Below are positions 36,621 to 49,384 of a stretch of DNA of 64,000 nucleotides, one piece after another. The notes beneath the pieces are model-generated. The model saw only the letters and a program-made list of their open reading frames with translations. It made no database searches and had not been told where the DNA came from. Position 1 is the first letter of the stretch, and each line of letters opens with the position of its first letter. The DNA lies in assembly GCA_040954595.2 (NCBI GenBank), contig CM082598.2:8122001-8186000 (forward strand), read 5' to 3'. Source of the DNA: Balanoglossus misakiensis (Eukaryota > Hemichordata). Made by a program: the position numbers and the translations under genes.

Positions 36621-39360
36621 ACTAATATACGGTGCGCGTGAAATGTTTAAGAAAACAAAGGCAGTCTACTAATTGAATGCGTCGAACGCAAAATTCGGAG
36701 AATATTTACATTGGACGTAAATTTTTGTACATTCACCATTTCGCATGCACAGACGATCATCGTCGACCACTAAGTCATTTTTCGGCGATAAAAATGCTAA
36801 TTACTACCAAATGGCTTTGTTAAAATATTGATAAATTATCTATGTTTCATGAAGTAGAATAAGAAATGGCGTTTAATTTATGTCTATGGCCTGAGTCAAT
36901 GATGGTATTCACAATACAATAAAAATGACTGAAATACACATCCATTTTAATTAATAAACTCTCTAGAAATTTATGTTCAATTAAAATATCGCTGTACACA
37001 AATTAAACGAGATGAGGTAAGAGGTATATTGACTAGATCATTATTACATTCGGAAGAAGCAGAAATTAAAACGAAGATCGAAACCTCAGGTCAGTGAGCT
37101 GGCAAATCCAAGGTTGAGGACGAGGTAGGTACAGATAAATTGTAAAAACGTATCTGAATTAGGAGTGTTTGTGGCGCTAAGGCAGGGACTGTGGTTATTA
37201 TATTACATCCCTTTATTGTGGCCCGACCTATAAATTTATTCTTAATGATTTTACATCCGGTCTTCAATATGTTTTAGAGCAGTTATTGGTGGTCTCAAAA
37301 CTGGTTACAGTTTGAAGATCGGCCAACCCTAAGTGTGTTAAAAGTAATGCAAACTTAACCTCAAAACTGAATATTTTCCCTATACTTGAACATGCATAAT
37401 TACAATAGAATAAATTAAAATAAAAGACTAAATGAAATCAGATCTTTAAACCAAATAGTGTTTTGAATAGAGCAATTACTACTCTATATCATATATAAAA
37501 GACAAAACAAATACATTAAAAAAAAATTTCCAAGTGTCCAAAAAAATTATTCTTTTGTTTTTATACATGTTAAGTCTATGGGCATTATTTCAGTCTATTT
37601 TGCAACAACATTTGGAATACTTAATGGCGTCCACTCTCAAAAGTGTAAACTTTTTTATATTCTAGAACATCTCATGATGGTTTCTGGAAAGTTTCATCTT
37701 TGAAATGCTTAAAATAAAAAAATAATCTTAAAAAAGCAAAGTGTATATTAAAAAAAAGCTAATTTACAGCTAATTTACAGAAGTTTGCTTTTTGGTCAAA
37801 AAAGTGCTTTTATGTTAAAATATTTAAATGTAACTTTTGTCAAGAGTTTATAGATAGACACTCTACTTGTGTACCAAATTTCGAGGTCAAAGGTCAAAGG
37901 ATAATGAAATCCGACATAGGTAAACCAACAACTATAAGCAATGGCGAAGTTGACCTTCACCTTCGAATTTCAAAATTTTTTCACCACACCACATTAAAAC
38001 AACTTATTATCAATCTATCCTGTAATTTTCAGTGGTTTCCAACTATATTAAGGGGGTGACACCGCGTACCCTAAAAAGTATGTTTTTTTCAATAGGTTTT
38101 TCCGCAATAACTTTTCAAGGTCAAGTTCAAAGTTGGTCAAATTTTAGTATGTTATAGAACTCGCCGAGACCTTTCTGAAAATATATAGTTTGTTATGGTT
38201 TATGTAAAAGTACCTACCAAGAAATCCGTCCATGCACAATTTGGACTTGCCGTCTGGAGCAACTTGCATATACCCACCAAGGCATTTTTTTGGCCTTTCT
38301 AAAAATGTTTCTTTTAAAGGCTGGGGTTAGACAGGGGACCAAAATCAATAACAACAACCTAAAAGATAACAAAATAAATCCAAACAATTTTTTCTAACCC
38401 TCTTTTTTTGGCCAAACAAGACATAAGTTGGGCATTGGGGGACTCGACCTTAAAAAAACATGGAAGGGTTGACTTGTTTTTGTTGATATTTTTTGTTGTT
38501 GTTGTTTACATGTTTACCTACATTGTATCAAAAGGAGGGGTAAAACAAACATTGGCAAGGAAGTAGGGTTAGAGCCCGAAATCTCAGGTCCCCTAATGCC
38601 CGTTGGACCCTAATTAGGGTTAGGGTTAGGGGGTTTAAGATCACATACTGGTACATGTGTATGTTTTGTGAGTTGTGTGATGTATTTTGTAGTACAAGGG
38701 ATGTCAATACATCCATACAGGAGTGCCTATATGAGCGCAAGTCTCTTTTCAGGATTTCTCTGTAACACTTCAAATTTTTGACATTATCGGTGTCATCCTT
38801 GCACAAAAATTAATGACCCTCCCCTTGACAAGTGCCCAAAATGTAGCGGCCCTCCCCCAAACCGTTGCATGAGAAATGGTGACCCTAACCCCAATCGCAC
38901 CGCCCCCCCCCCTGTTAATTCTGACCAGGCCCTTACCGCGCGGCCGATGCCTCCCCTAAGTTGGCAGTAGTTTCGACTAGAATTTCCACTGCAAACCAAA
39001 ACATGGTTCATGCACGCAAACTTATGTAAGAGTAAAAGCTCGGGTCATCAGTAACATGTGTCTGAAATATTGCATTTTCTTGTGTGAAAGTTTTGCCATC
39101 CAACGTGCATGTAAGGCTGTGCATGAATGTACATTGTACTGCACTGTAAACTTGGACATTGCATTACCGCAAGGATTTAATTTCATTCCACCAACAAATC
39201 AGGGCCATGGGCAGATATTCACCCATTTAGGCCGTAACCATCACTTTTAGCTTTCAATAGTTAACATGACTTTAGTTGGGGTCTTAATCGGCAACGGGGC
39301 TGAAATCGGCAGCTTTACCTGCCGATCTTATCCCTTAGAAGCCATGGTTTGTTTGTCAAG
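36621..39360. other. Gene-poor AT-rich region
   Basis: No gene recognised. 38,600-38,640 has AGGGTTAGGGTTAGGGGG, an interstitial telomere-like run of about three units. 38,800-38,940 has GACCCTCCCC and a C-run and probably belongs to the G-run element families. Confidence 0.5.
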
Positions 39361-39482
39361 GCATGCGCGGGACGTATTCGGCACGGGGCCGAATTCGGCA
39401 CAACACCGGCATTTTCTCTGATTTTCTGAGCATGCGCAGTCACCACTGCAAACAGAACTTGTGGAGCGAAGTTGTAGTGAAG
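39361..39482 (+). promoter_or_regulatory. Candidate promoter and 5' non-coding exon for the BTB-PHR gene
   Basis: Two GCATGCGC words (39,362 and 39,430), which resemble NRF-1 sites, lie just before a strong donor (GAAG followed by GTAAGA at 39,483). The next good acceptor on the plus strand (CTTGCAG at 40,791-40,797) is only 5 bp ahead of the BTB start codon. A non-coding first exon spliced over about 1.3 kb is therefore plausible. Inferred only. Confidence 0.4.
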
Positions 39483-40802
39483 GTAAGAAAAGTTATGTTC
39501 GTTTGTCAAGTCCTTTCCGCTAGTTTTCTCGGAATCCACTGTCTCGTCTGTGTTATCTTGTTTAATTTACTGTTTCCTAAACTCTTTTCGTGAAAAAAAT
39601 GTCTGGTTCGTTTACGTATTTCCGCCGATCATCCAGGGAGAAAGTTCTCAACTTGAAATGATTGCTATTGATATGCTAATATGGCGCTCGCACGAGGTTA
39701 ACTGAATGTCCATTTTGGGTGAGGGTCAGAGTTCGCTAGCTGGCTGTGTGGAAATCTTACTGGTACTCCTTGGAAAAGTGGCTGCAATTTGTAAACGGAC
39801 AAGAGATTTTGTTCAGGAATTTAGTTTGGGAACAGAAAATAGTCAGTTCAGGGAGGTATAGGTCATTTTTTACTGTTCAAATGTTAACCCAAGTTGGGTT
39901 CCTGTTGGGAGTCCATAGCTGTTTGTTTTATGAGCCTACAGATAGTGAAACTGATAGTGACACAGCTGAAAAAAACATGGGTTGATTACATTATTGGTTG
40001 GTTTCTATGGACACATGCATTTCAATTAGATGTGATGTTCTTGTTTTTTATGTATAATGTTTGCACCTAAAGTGGTAAATTTATGAACAAGTCTACAGAC
40101 CTTTTTCAGCAACAGTCAAAACGCAACTGTGTCATAATAATGCACTGGAATATGTTGAAAAGCTGAAAAAAGAGAGTTCAACATAATTTAGAAAAGAACA
40201 AAAAGAAATGTAACAGATGATATACACTGTCATGGAATCTCCATGAATTTGACTGAACTCTTTATTTGAACTTTGACTTTTCTTTCTTATGACATTCATG
40301 TAAATTTACATGATTTATTCCGATTTACCAACCAATTTATAAACTGTAATTTTACAACATTTTTTCACTATAATGCCCCGATTTCGACTATGATATTTCA
40401 CACTTGAATAAGGTATGATAAAATAAACAAATTTTGACAGTTAAGTTTACAACAGAAATTAAATTAAAAGAAACTTCATCAAGAAGTCGCCAGATTTCAT
40501 AACCGTTCATAGATTTCTGTCTGGGACAAATATAACCCAATTTGTTTCCTTTGTTTATTTGTTTTTCTAGTATTGATGCGATAAGCCTGTTGTATATGTA
40601 ATACTTGTCTGTGCAATTTTTGAGAACAATTAGAATTTCCTACCAAAATTGTTTATAAACTGATAAAATGAACAATCTAACAATTCAGATATTTTCCAAT
40701 ATAATTAGGATAAAGTTAGGCCCTGATCTATTCAGTTTGTGTCGATATACAACTAAACTGATACAATACTGGTGTTATACCTTTGTTACACTTGCAGACA
40801 TC

Positions 40803-42144
40803 ATGTTACTGGCCCAAAAATTGCAAACTTCATATAGAAACCAAGACACTGTGGCAAATGATGTCATCCTTCGCTTCAGAGATGGTCAGACGAGAAGGGC
40901 CCATTCATTGGTGATGTGTCTTTTTTCGGATGTGTTTGCCGTCCGTTTGCATTCGGAATGGGCCAAAGACAACACCATTGATTGTTCTGACTTTGATCCC
41001 TTACTCATGCAAAATGTCATTGATGATTTTTATCTTGAAAAGTTAAATATTACAAGTGAAAATGTTGAAGATTATGTGGAGATATGTAACTTTTACATGA
41101 TAGATTCTTTAAAAGAGAAATGTGAATCATTTTTAATTTCCAACATTGTAACTTCCCGCAGTATTAGAGACCTTGTATTTTGTCAGAAATACCAGTTAGA
41201 TAGTACTTTTGAACACTGTCTGTCAATAATTGATCAGAATGGTGTTAAACTGTTTAATTCTGAGCAAGTTTTGGAAGATTTTCTTCAACTTCCGGAAAGC
41301 ATAGTTGTAAAAATAATTCAGCGTCAGACGCTTTCGGTAAAGGAAGACACACTTTTGAATGCATTGTTTTTATGGGTGGAAAGGAAACTCAAGGGTGTCA
41401 ATGACAATGATATGGATGCCCCCTTTTTGTTTTGAGCCATTTCTTCCCCACATCCGTTTGTTGTCGTTAAGTGAAGAAGGTATTCATCGACTAATTTCTG
41501 AACAAATTTTGTGTTATGAAGATGTCTTCCAGATATTAAAAGCAGTTCGACATCCTGGATGCAATTTTCCTCTTCCTGGTTATGTGGATGTAATCACAAG
41601 AAATGTGGTTCCAAATAATGCCATTGTGGCGCGGCGTTTCATCAATGAAACATATCCAAACACATGGAAAGGAAACCAATTTGAGGGTGACAGGATTTCC
41701 TTTTCAGTGGATGTTTCTGTCTCACTGCTAGGTGTTTATGTGTTTGGAAATACAGATGAAAGTGTCCATGCTCATGTCACAATATTAAATCATCAACAAT
41801 CTGTTGTGTACAATACAGAAGCCTCAAACACTTCGCCCCAGAATACCTTTCCTGTTGTCTTCAGTAAGGTGATTAAAATCCCACCCAATGTAGATTATTC
41901 AGTTGTCTGTCAAATCAGAGGAAATAAAGAAACATCATTCGGGTCACGTTGGATCTCTCGCCGAAGAATCACAACATTAAAAAGTACTGATTTCTGGGTG
42001 ACATTTAAAAATTTCAGTATGCAAGGTCTGAGCAATGGCACAGATGTCAGTCAGGGGCAAATCCCGTCACTAATATTCTTTGATATAAAAATAAAGGTGT
42101 TGTTTGGCAGGACATGGTGTATTGGTTTCTGGCACCCATCTTGA
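40803..42144 (+). CDS. BTB-BACK-PHR protein, BTBD-like, one frameshift
   Basis: The first frame (from ATG at 40,803, six bases after acceptor CTTGCAG) encodes a BTB domain (about residues 18-112, with DVILRFRDG and AHSLVM) and a BACK domain (about 113-205, ending LFLWVERKL). The second frame, from about 41,425, continues with the end of BACK and a PHR domain (FEGDRISFSVDVSVSLLG; NGTDVSQGQIPSLIFFD) to a stop at 42,144. BTB-BACK-PHR is the BTBD1/2/3/6 architecture, adaptors for cullin-3 ubiquitin ligases. One extra base in the C5-T5-G-T4 run at 41,419-41,432 separates the frames. The coding part has no introns. BTBD-like genes are often multicopy in invertebrates. Either a recent pseudogene or a homopolymer error. 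A start at 40,668 is possible but lies before the acceptor. Confidence 0.8.
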
Positions 42145-43906
42145 CTGAAAGAATTTTGATGAAATCAATTTGTAATTCTTGAGGGATGATATGTGTTTTA
42201 CCAGGTCCCATTTGGTATATGCATATATACCATTGGAACCTTATGGGATTGGTTGCGTCTGTAATAGTATTTATCAGAAATTTCATTTAAGGGTGTGCAT
42301 CAGATGTAGTTTCCTTGATTTTGTTTTTCAAATCAAGGGGAAGAAATCAACTGTATATTTTTGGGATGATTTAGGACATTCTTGGTCAAAAAATATTTCT
42401 CAAAAGCCTCTACCCTGATTGCTTTGAAATTTGCAAACCATTTAATGAAAGTGTTGATTTTGTATTCTTGTGGCTGTTTTTTCCATTTTTGGTACAAAAA
42501 TCAATTTCTCTGAAATGGGTTGTCCATCCAATTGCTTTGCAATTTACTAAATGTAGTTTCCTTTGGGGATTGTTATTATGATATATCAAAATTATAGTGA
42601 AAATGAAAATCTTGTATTTTTGTATTATGTTTTCTATGTTTCCATGTATTAGTTGATATCAGAAAGTTTTCAATTGATTTCTGTAAAATTTGAGTTGTGA
42701 GTCAACGGGATGTGCTCCTTTAGAATTATAATGGGATCAAATCAAAGTAAAATTTGAATTGTTGTATTTTATGACATTTTGTCTTATACATTTACCACAA
42801 TTTTTTTTATCTCAAGCAGAAAAATATCCTGAACATTGTTCTTTGCAAGTTAGATGAAATCCCCTAATGAGTTTTTTTTACACAGAAAATGTCTACATGT
42901 TTATATAACTTAGCCCATCTGTCAAGAGACAGTTCTATTTGCTGTTCTATTTGGTGTGTGCACAGTACACATGCCATTGGCAGCTCACGTGTCAGTCAAT
43001 GGCCAGTCAGTGTTTGCCTGTTGATCTGTGTGTGTGTATTCTGGTGTAAACCTTTCCTTCCGTAATCCTTAAACGGGACCACACTGTCCTTGACGGTATT
43101 TTTCTCTATGATTCTGAAATTGTCATGATAATTCCAGGCCCTTACACTAGGCACTTTGCAAATGTTAGCAGCTGAGTTATCGAACCCTATCAAAATACCT
43201 AAACTGTTTCTTTTGCTACTTACAACATATGTCTGTGACAAATACTGCTTCATCATTTTATTATATAAATGCTCAATTGCAACACTGATTTGAGAGAAAT
43301 GTATCTTGGCTTATTTTATAGTTCTGTAAATATTTTCCAAGTACATGTAGTACTGTTGACAAAATTTGGTTAACTACTGCTTTATACTGTCATGGGCACC
43401 AACTCCGTCAATTATATGTGATTGAACTGCCAGTATGAACTCTCATAAACCACCACATTTCCACTCCACTATGACCAATTGATCTGAGTGAAACGGCGTC
43501 ACAATGAAATTTGGACTGTCATAAGCCATATATCACATGTAAGCAATATGGATGATTTTGATGCTTCTTTATGCTTTGTACTGTGTAAAGCTCTGTTGTG
43601 TCAGCTAGTTTCTGGTTTGAGTCTAGTCATGGATTTCATTGTCAATACATGATGCGATTGCTGTTATCATAGAAAATAGAGTTCAAGTCAACAACAGTCT
43701 TTAAACATATGCATACTGTGTCTTCTAGCAGAATACTTGGTGTATAAAAGCACTTTTGACAACTTGTATGGCATTTATATTCTACTGGGTGTATCAACTA
43801 ATAGTTTGTTCTATTGGCGGAAGCATGTAGAAATGTTCAGTGTTACCAGTAGGAGATGAGGTACAACAGATAGTTATTTTATGTTATGCTTTTAATATCA
43901 TTTCAG
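42145..43906. other. Intergenic region with repeat fragments
   Basis: 42,190-42,290 holds TTACCAGGTCCCATTTGGTA, the reverse complement of the AAATGGGACCT ends seen at 14,190, 14,700, 18,195 and 18,780. 43,065-43,115 holds the reverse of the CAAGGACACTG word seen near 4,200, 11,520 and 50,530. Otherwise AT-rich and unrecognised. Confidence 0.5.
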
Positions 43907-45060
43907 ATGTATAAGGGAAAAGAAGACCTGACCAAAGGTAAATGTGAAATGTACTGTAAATGTAGGAAGATACTTTTTCCCTTGGAAATTTTGTACTCGT
44001 CAATTTGGATAATTCACAAAAATTGTTTTCTAGAATTCGTATTTTTCAGCACAGTTGCTTTCTCACTTGATGCCTATGGAATATCCAACTCATTGAAAAA
44101 AGTGCAACTGTTCAAACAATTTAAGTAACACTTAATGTTTTTTTATCCCTTGAAAGAGAGTCAAGAAGCATTGGGGCGACTAGCCGAACAGTTTCGGATG
44201 AAAGAGGCCAAAGTAAAGTCCAAGAGATTGAAGCGATCTGCTCCAAAGTTTCCAGAACAACAGGTAGGAATTGCAATCCAAATGATACATACATGTAGAA
44301 AGATAAAAACTGCCTTTCTTCATGTATTTTGGGAAGTTTTTAGCCCCCCCCCCACCACTAACCTTTTTGTATTTTGTCTACACTTTTGTTTTCTTTCCAT
44401 TCTACACCCAATAGCATGATGAATTGCCCAGTACATGTATTTAATTTCTCATCATCTAATTTACAGACAAGGTAAACATTCTAGACACTGGTAATTTCAT
44501 CATGCTTTAGGGAATAGAATAGAAGTGTAGAGACCAAGGTTATGTACAGTTCAGCCTTTAAGCATTAAACGTAATTGCTAGGAGTTATAACACATGTTTT
44601 CTTCATATCCATGCAATGTACAAGTCTTTTCCTTGTTAGTTATTTCCTGATATTATGAAAATTTAAGTTTATATTCATGCCATTTTACATACATTTATTA
44701 AAATTGTGATGTTTACCCTATTTTGTAACATTTTCATTAAGGTGTTAAATGTTACACCATTGATAAAAGACAATAAAGGAGTCCTAAAGAAAATGGGGGC
44801 AGTACTACCATCAGCTGTTGGCAGAAAAAGTCAGGTGGCTATTACCGTGGACAGTGGCTCAAATGCCATGCACTGGGCGCAGAGTGTATCGACACACTTC
44901 ATAGACGTGGATTTTGTACCGTATGAGATGAATGACATAGGAGTGTTCATACGGATGAAGGACCCAATGAATTTTCAATTAAAAGAGCTGAAGGACAAAT
45001 ACAAACGTATGAAGGCGAAGACAGACAAGTTGCCAGTCTTCATGTTTGCAGTCGGGCAGA
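43907..45060 (+). CDS. Three-exon gene of unknown function
   Basis: Exons 43,907-43,937, 44,157-44,263 and 44,742-45,060 join in one frame (phases 1 and 0) with good TTTCAG, GAAAG and TTAAG acceptors and GTAAAT, GTAGGA donors. The product is about 150 residues. The middle exon is very basic (KVKSKRLKRSAPKF). The last has a GAVLPSAVGRKSQVAITVD segment, then FIDVDFVPYEMNDIGVFIRM and a charged helix KDKYKRMKAK. I do not recognise the family. A strong donor (GTGAGT at 45,061) overlaps the stop at 45,066-45,068, so the gene may continue into an exon that is not visible, or have been cut off by the mobile elements downstream. The first ATG sits immediately after an acceptor, so an upstream exon is possible. 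Confidence 0.55.
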
Positions 45061-45931
45061 GTGAGTAAATTATATAAATTATATTTCAGAGCTAGAGGTA
45101 ATGGACCTTTATTAACACATTGATTAAATTTGAAAATACAAAGTACCAAAATTCAGGATTTTGTATGAAAAAATGAAAAAGTAATTAATTGAACATTTTT
45201 AACCAAAAATATAAAAACATTATTTTATTTATACATGTGTGGTAACATATGTAAACTGGGCAGACTGAAGAAGATATCTGCCCTTATTGATCATACTATC
45301 TAAGTAAGTTACTTAAGCAATAAGCCCTGCTGTAAGCGGGTATACGCGAGATTTGGGTACAATTCGAGACATATAGCGCGAGCTGTCAGGCGAGTCTATA
45401 TGGAGCAAATTGTACCCAAATCGAGTGATATTATATCAACAATTGTTTTTGTGGCATATCAGTGTCATTTTCTTACCGAGACGGCGTCACAAAGAGAAAT
45501 TACGATCGTGAACCAACATGGCGACGATGAATGTAAACACGAGCGGCCGGGATCGAGCATTAAACATGAAGCAGACGACAAAAAGTGACAAGACGGGCAT
45601 CGCGCGTGGCAAAGTTACAAATATTTCCACAGAGCAGTTCCAAAATAAAACGATTAATTCAACAGTATTTTTGTTTTATTTAGTTGGTTTAAACACGCGC
45701 GGCTGTGGTTTAACCGCACATTTGTGCTGCCGCATGCTAGTTCAGGGGCCCGTTTAAGCACTGCCAGCAGTGCTATATGACTTTTTTAGCATCGCTGGAT
45801 TGAGCTCTCATCCAATCAGAATTGCGGACGGTAGCATGATATACATGTAATATAATTGCAGATATTTTGGTCAGGGTCACAGAAAAATATGTTCTAATCA
45901 CAGGGATAGGGGAAATAGTTAAATAATATAA
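45061..45931. other. Region upstream of the Crypton-like pseudogene
   Basis: 45,351-45,426 has an inverted repeat (ATTTGGGTACAATTCGAG with CAAATTGTACCCAAATCGAG). At 45,518 ATGGCGACG in a good context (AACATGGCG) opens a 79-codon basic frame (MATMNVNTSGRDRALNMKQT) that could be the N-terminal exon of the recombinase, without proof. 45,780-45,850 is the reverse complement of 21,470-21,560. Confidence 0.4.
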
Positions 45932-46086
45932 GGTTATCGCCCCATATCACCTCTTGTGTTGGGCCATATTTACCGCTCTAGTGGGTTGTGAGCCGCATCA
46001 CACGAGTCGAAGACGAGTGTGACGCAGCTCACAACCCACACGAGCGGCAAATATGGCCCAACAAGAGGTGATATGGGGCGAAAACC
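45932..46086. repeat. Large near-perfect hairpin, about 75-bp arms
   Basis: GGTTATCGCCCCATATCACC...at the left is complementary to ...GGTGATATGGGGCGAAAACC at the right, with the arms meeting at GAGTCGAAGACGAGTG. Only scattered mismatches. Probably a small foldback MITE just upstream of the recombinase pseudogene. Confidence 0.85.
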
Positions 46087-46289
46087 GATTTATCATATGC
46101 CCAAACACACACACCTGTACGCAGAGCTATATGAACCCGCTACTTTGACGAGCTCAATCAGCGGGAAATCGAGCGTTATCTTCAGGACAACGGTTACCCG
46201 GTCTCCATCATCCGTGGCAATGAATTCCAACGCTCCCGAAAATGCCTCACAGAAAAATGAGTTGAACAAAAAAACAGGGACAAAGAAAT

Positions 46290-46892
46290 AAGCCACAAGC
46301 TGCCCAAGTGATTACTGATAAGGAAGAACAACTTTTGATTGAAAGAGGATTTGTCGGTCGATCGACTCCCGAAGCGTTGTTCAACGCAGTTTGGATGAAC
46401 AACACCAAGATGTTGGGCTTTCGCGGTGGCCAAGAAAACCGGTAATTGAAATGGGAGGGGGGGGGGGGATATCAAGCTCAAAAGACGGCCGACCACAAAG
46501 AATATCTCGAATTCACCGAAAGGGAGACGAAGACTGCAGATTTAGACAGGCTGGTGCGAAACCACGACCCTTCAACCCCAAAATCTTCGCCACTCCCGAG
46601 AAGCCAGACACATGTCCCATAGCCACATCCAAGGAGTTCGCAAATCGTCGCCCCGTTGAAATGAATACCCTAGACAGCCCCTTCTACTTGCATTGGCAAT
46701 CAATTATTCGCCGTCATCAACCATATGGTTTAAGAAATCTCCAATGGGAAAGAATAAGTTGGCAACAGTCGTCCGAAGTATGAGCGAGAAAGCAGGCATC
46801 AGAGGGGAAAAAAACAATCACAGCATGAGAAAAACAGCCATCACGAAATTGTTGCACGCCGGTATTCCACCGACCCAAGTGCAACAGTTATC
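46290..46892 (+). pseudogene. Crypton-like tyrosine recombinase, N-terminal part, interrupted
   Basis: Fragments of one protein lie in order in shifted frames: VITDKEEQLLIERGFVGRST and FRGGQEN (catalytic Arg region, to a TAA at 46,443); after a G-run, FNPKIFATPEKPDTCP and DSPFYLHWQ; then GKNKLATVVRSMSEKAGI and HSMRKT (the His-x-x-Arg of tyrosine recombinases) and GIPPTQVQQLS. This matches the DUF3504-like Crypton-derived recombinases of animals. It ends abruptly at the 14.8-kb insertion, with the last residues QLS encoded by the target sequence; the other half lies at 61,702. The upstream segment 46,140-46,258 (YFDELNQREIERYLQDNGYP) is open and adjacent but I cannot place it in the domain. 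The stop and frameshifts mean the gene is dead independently of the insertion. Confidence 0.85.
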
Positions 46893-46924
46893 TATGGAAA
46901 GCCATAACTGCCTTAAGTGAACTG

Positions 46925-47915
46925 AACTCATGTTCTCTTGTGTATTTAACATGTTGTCTTGTACATTTAATATGTTGTCTTGTGTATTTAACATGTTTTC
47001 TTGTGCATTAAACATGTTTTCTTGTGCATTTCATATATGGTCCTGTGCATTTAACATGTTGTCTTGTGCATTTCTATATGGTCCTGCGCATTTAACATGT
47101 TGTCTTGTGCATTTTATATTGTCTTGTCCATTTAACATGTTGTCTTGTGCATTCATATACGCTGTCTTGTACATTTAACATGTTGTCCTGTGCATTTCTA
47201 TATGTTGTCTTGTCCATTCATATACGTTGTCTTGTGCATTTCTATATGTTGTCTTGTGCATTTCTATATGTTTTCGTGTGACTTTAATATGTTGTCCTGT
47301 TCATTTCTATATGTTGTCTTGTCCATTCATATACGCTGTCTTGTACATTTAACATGTTGTCCTGTGCATTTCTATATGTTGTCTTGTCCATTCATATACG
47401 TTGTCTTGTGCATTTCTATATGTTGTCTTGTGCATTTCTATATGTTTTCGTGTGACTTTAATATGTTGTCCTGTTCATTTCTATATGTTGTCTTGTCCAT
47501 TTATGTACGTTGTCTTGTGCATTTCTATATGTTGTCTTGTGCATTTCTATATGTTGTCTTGTGCATTTCTATATGTTGTCGTGTGACTTTAATATGTTGT
47601 CCTGTTCATTTCTATATGTTGTCTTGTTTATTTATATACGTTGTCTTGTGCATTTCTATATGTTGTCTTGTCCATTCATATATGTTGTGGTGTGCCTTTA
47701 ACATGTTGTCCTGTTCATTTCTATATGTTGTCTTGTCCATTCATATACGTTGTCTTGTGCATTTCTATATGTTGTCTTGTGCATTTCTATATGTTTTCGT
47801 GTGACTTTAATATGTTGTCCTGTTCATTTCTATATGTTGTCTTGTCAATTTATATATGTTGTCTTGTCCATTCATATTGGTTGTCTTGTCCATTCATATA
47901 CGTTGTCTTGTGCTT
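46925..47915. repeat. 22-bp tandem array in left terminal inverted repeat
   Basis: About 45 units near TTGTCTTGTGCATTTCTATA (22-bp period measured at 47,531, 47,553 and 47,575), with variants TCCATTCATATACG, GACTTTAATATG and CATTTAACATG that recur in a higher-order pattern of about 180-200 bp. The 219-codon open frame here (Cys/Leu/Val/Tyr-rich) is a by-product of the repeat. Confidence 0.95.
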
Positions 47916-47963
47916 GTGGTGTTTTATAATGATTATCAAAGTATATACCATAATGCAACAGTA

Positions 47964-47975
47964 TGAGCATGCTCA
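47964..47975. promoter_or_regulatory. Palindrome TGAGCATGCTCA upstream of the transposase
   Basis: A perfect 12-bp palindrome lies 50 bp before the transposase start codon, between the end of the 22-bp array and the gene. A protein-binding site is possible; no direct evidence. Confidence 0.3.
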
Positions 47976-48025
47976 GTAGATTTTTACATAATAACACGCA
48001 AGAAAGATAGCGTTGAAGAGGTATC

Positions 48026-49384
48026 ATGGCATCTATGAGAGACATTCTAGAAAGTCTACAAATGGGGAATCTCAGTGACAACTTTGAGAGTGAAAAGGTA
48101 ACACCAGAATTAGTGTGTAAACTTTCTGTGCCAGAACTGGAGGAGCTTGGTCTTCAAAACAGGGCAGACATGATGGCATTACGTATTGCGTGCACCACAC
48201 GTGGAGGGGAAACTCCAACAAAAGCCCATGGATTATATGGTGGTGCTCCAGAATTTGTCATTCCCAAATGCATCTTAGAACATTTTTTTGATGAAGGATT
48301 CACAGTTACTGAAGTGGCATCTATGTTATCTGTTTCGGAGCGTACTATTTACCGCAGAATGATGCATTATGGGCTGAGTAAGATGAATTTCTCTGATATC
48401 TCTGATGGTGACCTGGATGATAATGTACAGCAACTGACAGTGGAATTCCCTTATTGTGGTGAAAATATGATCAAGTATATGTTGCAAGAAAAGGGAATTA
48501 AAGTCCAACGGATGAGGCTCCGTGATAGTATCCACAGGGTAGATGCTGAGGGTGTTAATTCCAGAAGAAAAGGTCGTTTACAAAGACGTGTCTACAATGT
48601 GAAGGGACCAAATCACTTATGGCATATTGATACCAACCATAAGTTAATTAGATGGCATTTTGTGATATTTGGGGGCATTGATGGCTTCAGTAGACTACCT
48701 GTCATCCTATCCTGCAGCAACAACAATAAGGCACCCACATTGCTGGAATACTTCAAGTCCGGTGTTGAGAATTTTGGTCTTCCCAGTCGTGTAAGGTCTG
48801 ACATGGGTCGTGAAAATATACTGATAGCTGAGTATATGATTGAGAGACGGGGACCCAACAGGGGAAGCATGATTACAGGCAAAAGTGTGCATAATCAGAG
48901 GATTGAGCGATTATGGAAAGATGTGTATGAAGGTGTTCTGAGCCTTTACTACCAACTATTTTACTTCATGGAAGAAAGAGGTGTACTTGACCCACTGAAT
49001 GTACTGCACTTTGCAGCTCTTCACTATGTGTTCATGCCTAAAATAAATGAAAAGTTAGAAATCTGGAGGAAAGCTTGGGCTCGACATCGTATGCGTACAA
49101 CAAAGACATCACCTCTGCGTTTGTGGATATCTGGACAGATGAATGATCCAGTTGGTATTGATGACTCTGACATTGGTTTGTATGGAGTAGAGGGTGTCAT
49201 CAATGATGATTCAGAGGAGACAGACTCGCGACCAATCATCGAGCCACCATCATTTCAAATGGGTCAACAGTGTATGGATGCACTATCTCAGCACATATTA
49301 CCAAACTGGACATCAGACAACTATGGCATTGACATTTATAATATAGCAGTTCAAATCATACAGGACAATGCTGATCAAAATTAG
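48026..49384 (+). CDS. Integrase-core DDE transposase with SAM-like N-terminus, 452 aa
   Basis: A single uninterrupted frame. Residues about 4-56 form a SAM-like domain ([14 protein letters not shown]...VPELEELGL). Residues about 80-116 are a helix-turn-helix ([21 protein letters not shown]). The catalytic core has D202 in [11 protein letters not shown]259 in [10 protein letters not shown] and E294 in [12 protein letters not shown], so 34 residues separate the last two, as in DDE/integrase folds. This is the eukaryotic integrase-core family often seen as a stand-alone gene in fish and invertebrates. It should cut and join the ends at 46,893 and 61,695. The start ATCATGGCAT is the first ATG and includes the whole SAM-like domain. 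A possible poly(A) signal AATAAA lies at about 49,794. All catalytic residues are present, so this protein could be active. Confidence 0.92.
   Translation: MASMRDILESLQMGNLSDNFESEKVTPELVCKLSVPELEELGLQNRADMMALRIACTTRGGETPTKAHGLYGGAPEFVIPKCILEHFFDEGFTVTEVASMLSVSERTIYRRMMHYGLSKMNFSDISDGDLDDNVQQLTVEFPYCGENMIKYMLQEKGIKVQRMRLRDSIHRVDAEGVNSRRKGRLQRRVYNVKGPNHLWHIDTNHKLIRWHFVIFGGIDGFSRLPVILSCSNNNKAPTLLEYFKSGVENFGLPSRVRSDMGRENILIAEYMIERRGPNRGSMITGKSVHNQRIERLWKDVYEGVLSLYYQLFYFMEERGVLDPLNVLHFAALHYVFMPKINEKLEIWRKAWARHRMRTTKTSPLRLWISGQMNDPVGIDDSDIGLYGVEGVINDDSEETDSRPIIEPPSFQMGQQCMDALSQHILPNWTSDNYGIDIYNIAVQIIQDNADQN

Noticed and set aside
38600-38640. Telomere
   Set aside because: Only about three TTAGGG-like units inside unique DNA; an interstitial remnant at most.
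40803-42144. Processed retrocopy of a BTBD gene
   Set aside because: A good acceptor lies just before the ATG and there is no poly(A) tail or target duplication, so a gene with a 5' untranslated intron explains it better; the frameshift leaves this open.
47145-47804. 219-codon Cys/Leu-rich open frame
   Set aside because: It lies wholly within the 22-bp array; three 22-bp units make 66 bp, so an open frame follows from the repeat. The mirrored array has equivalent frames.
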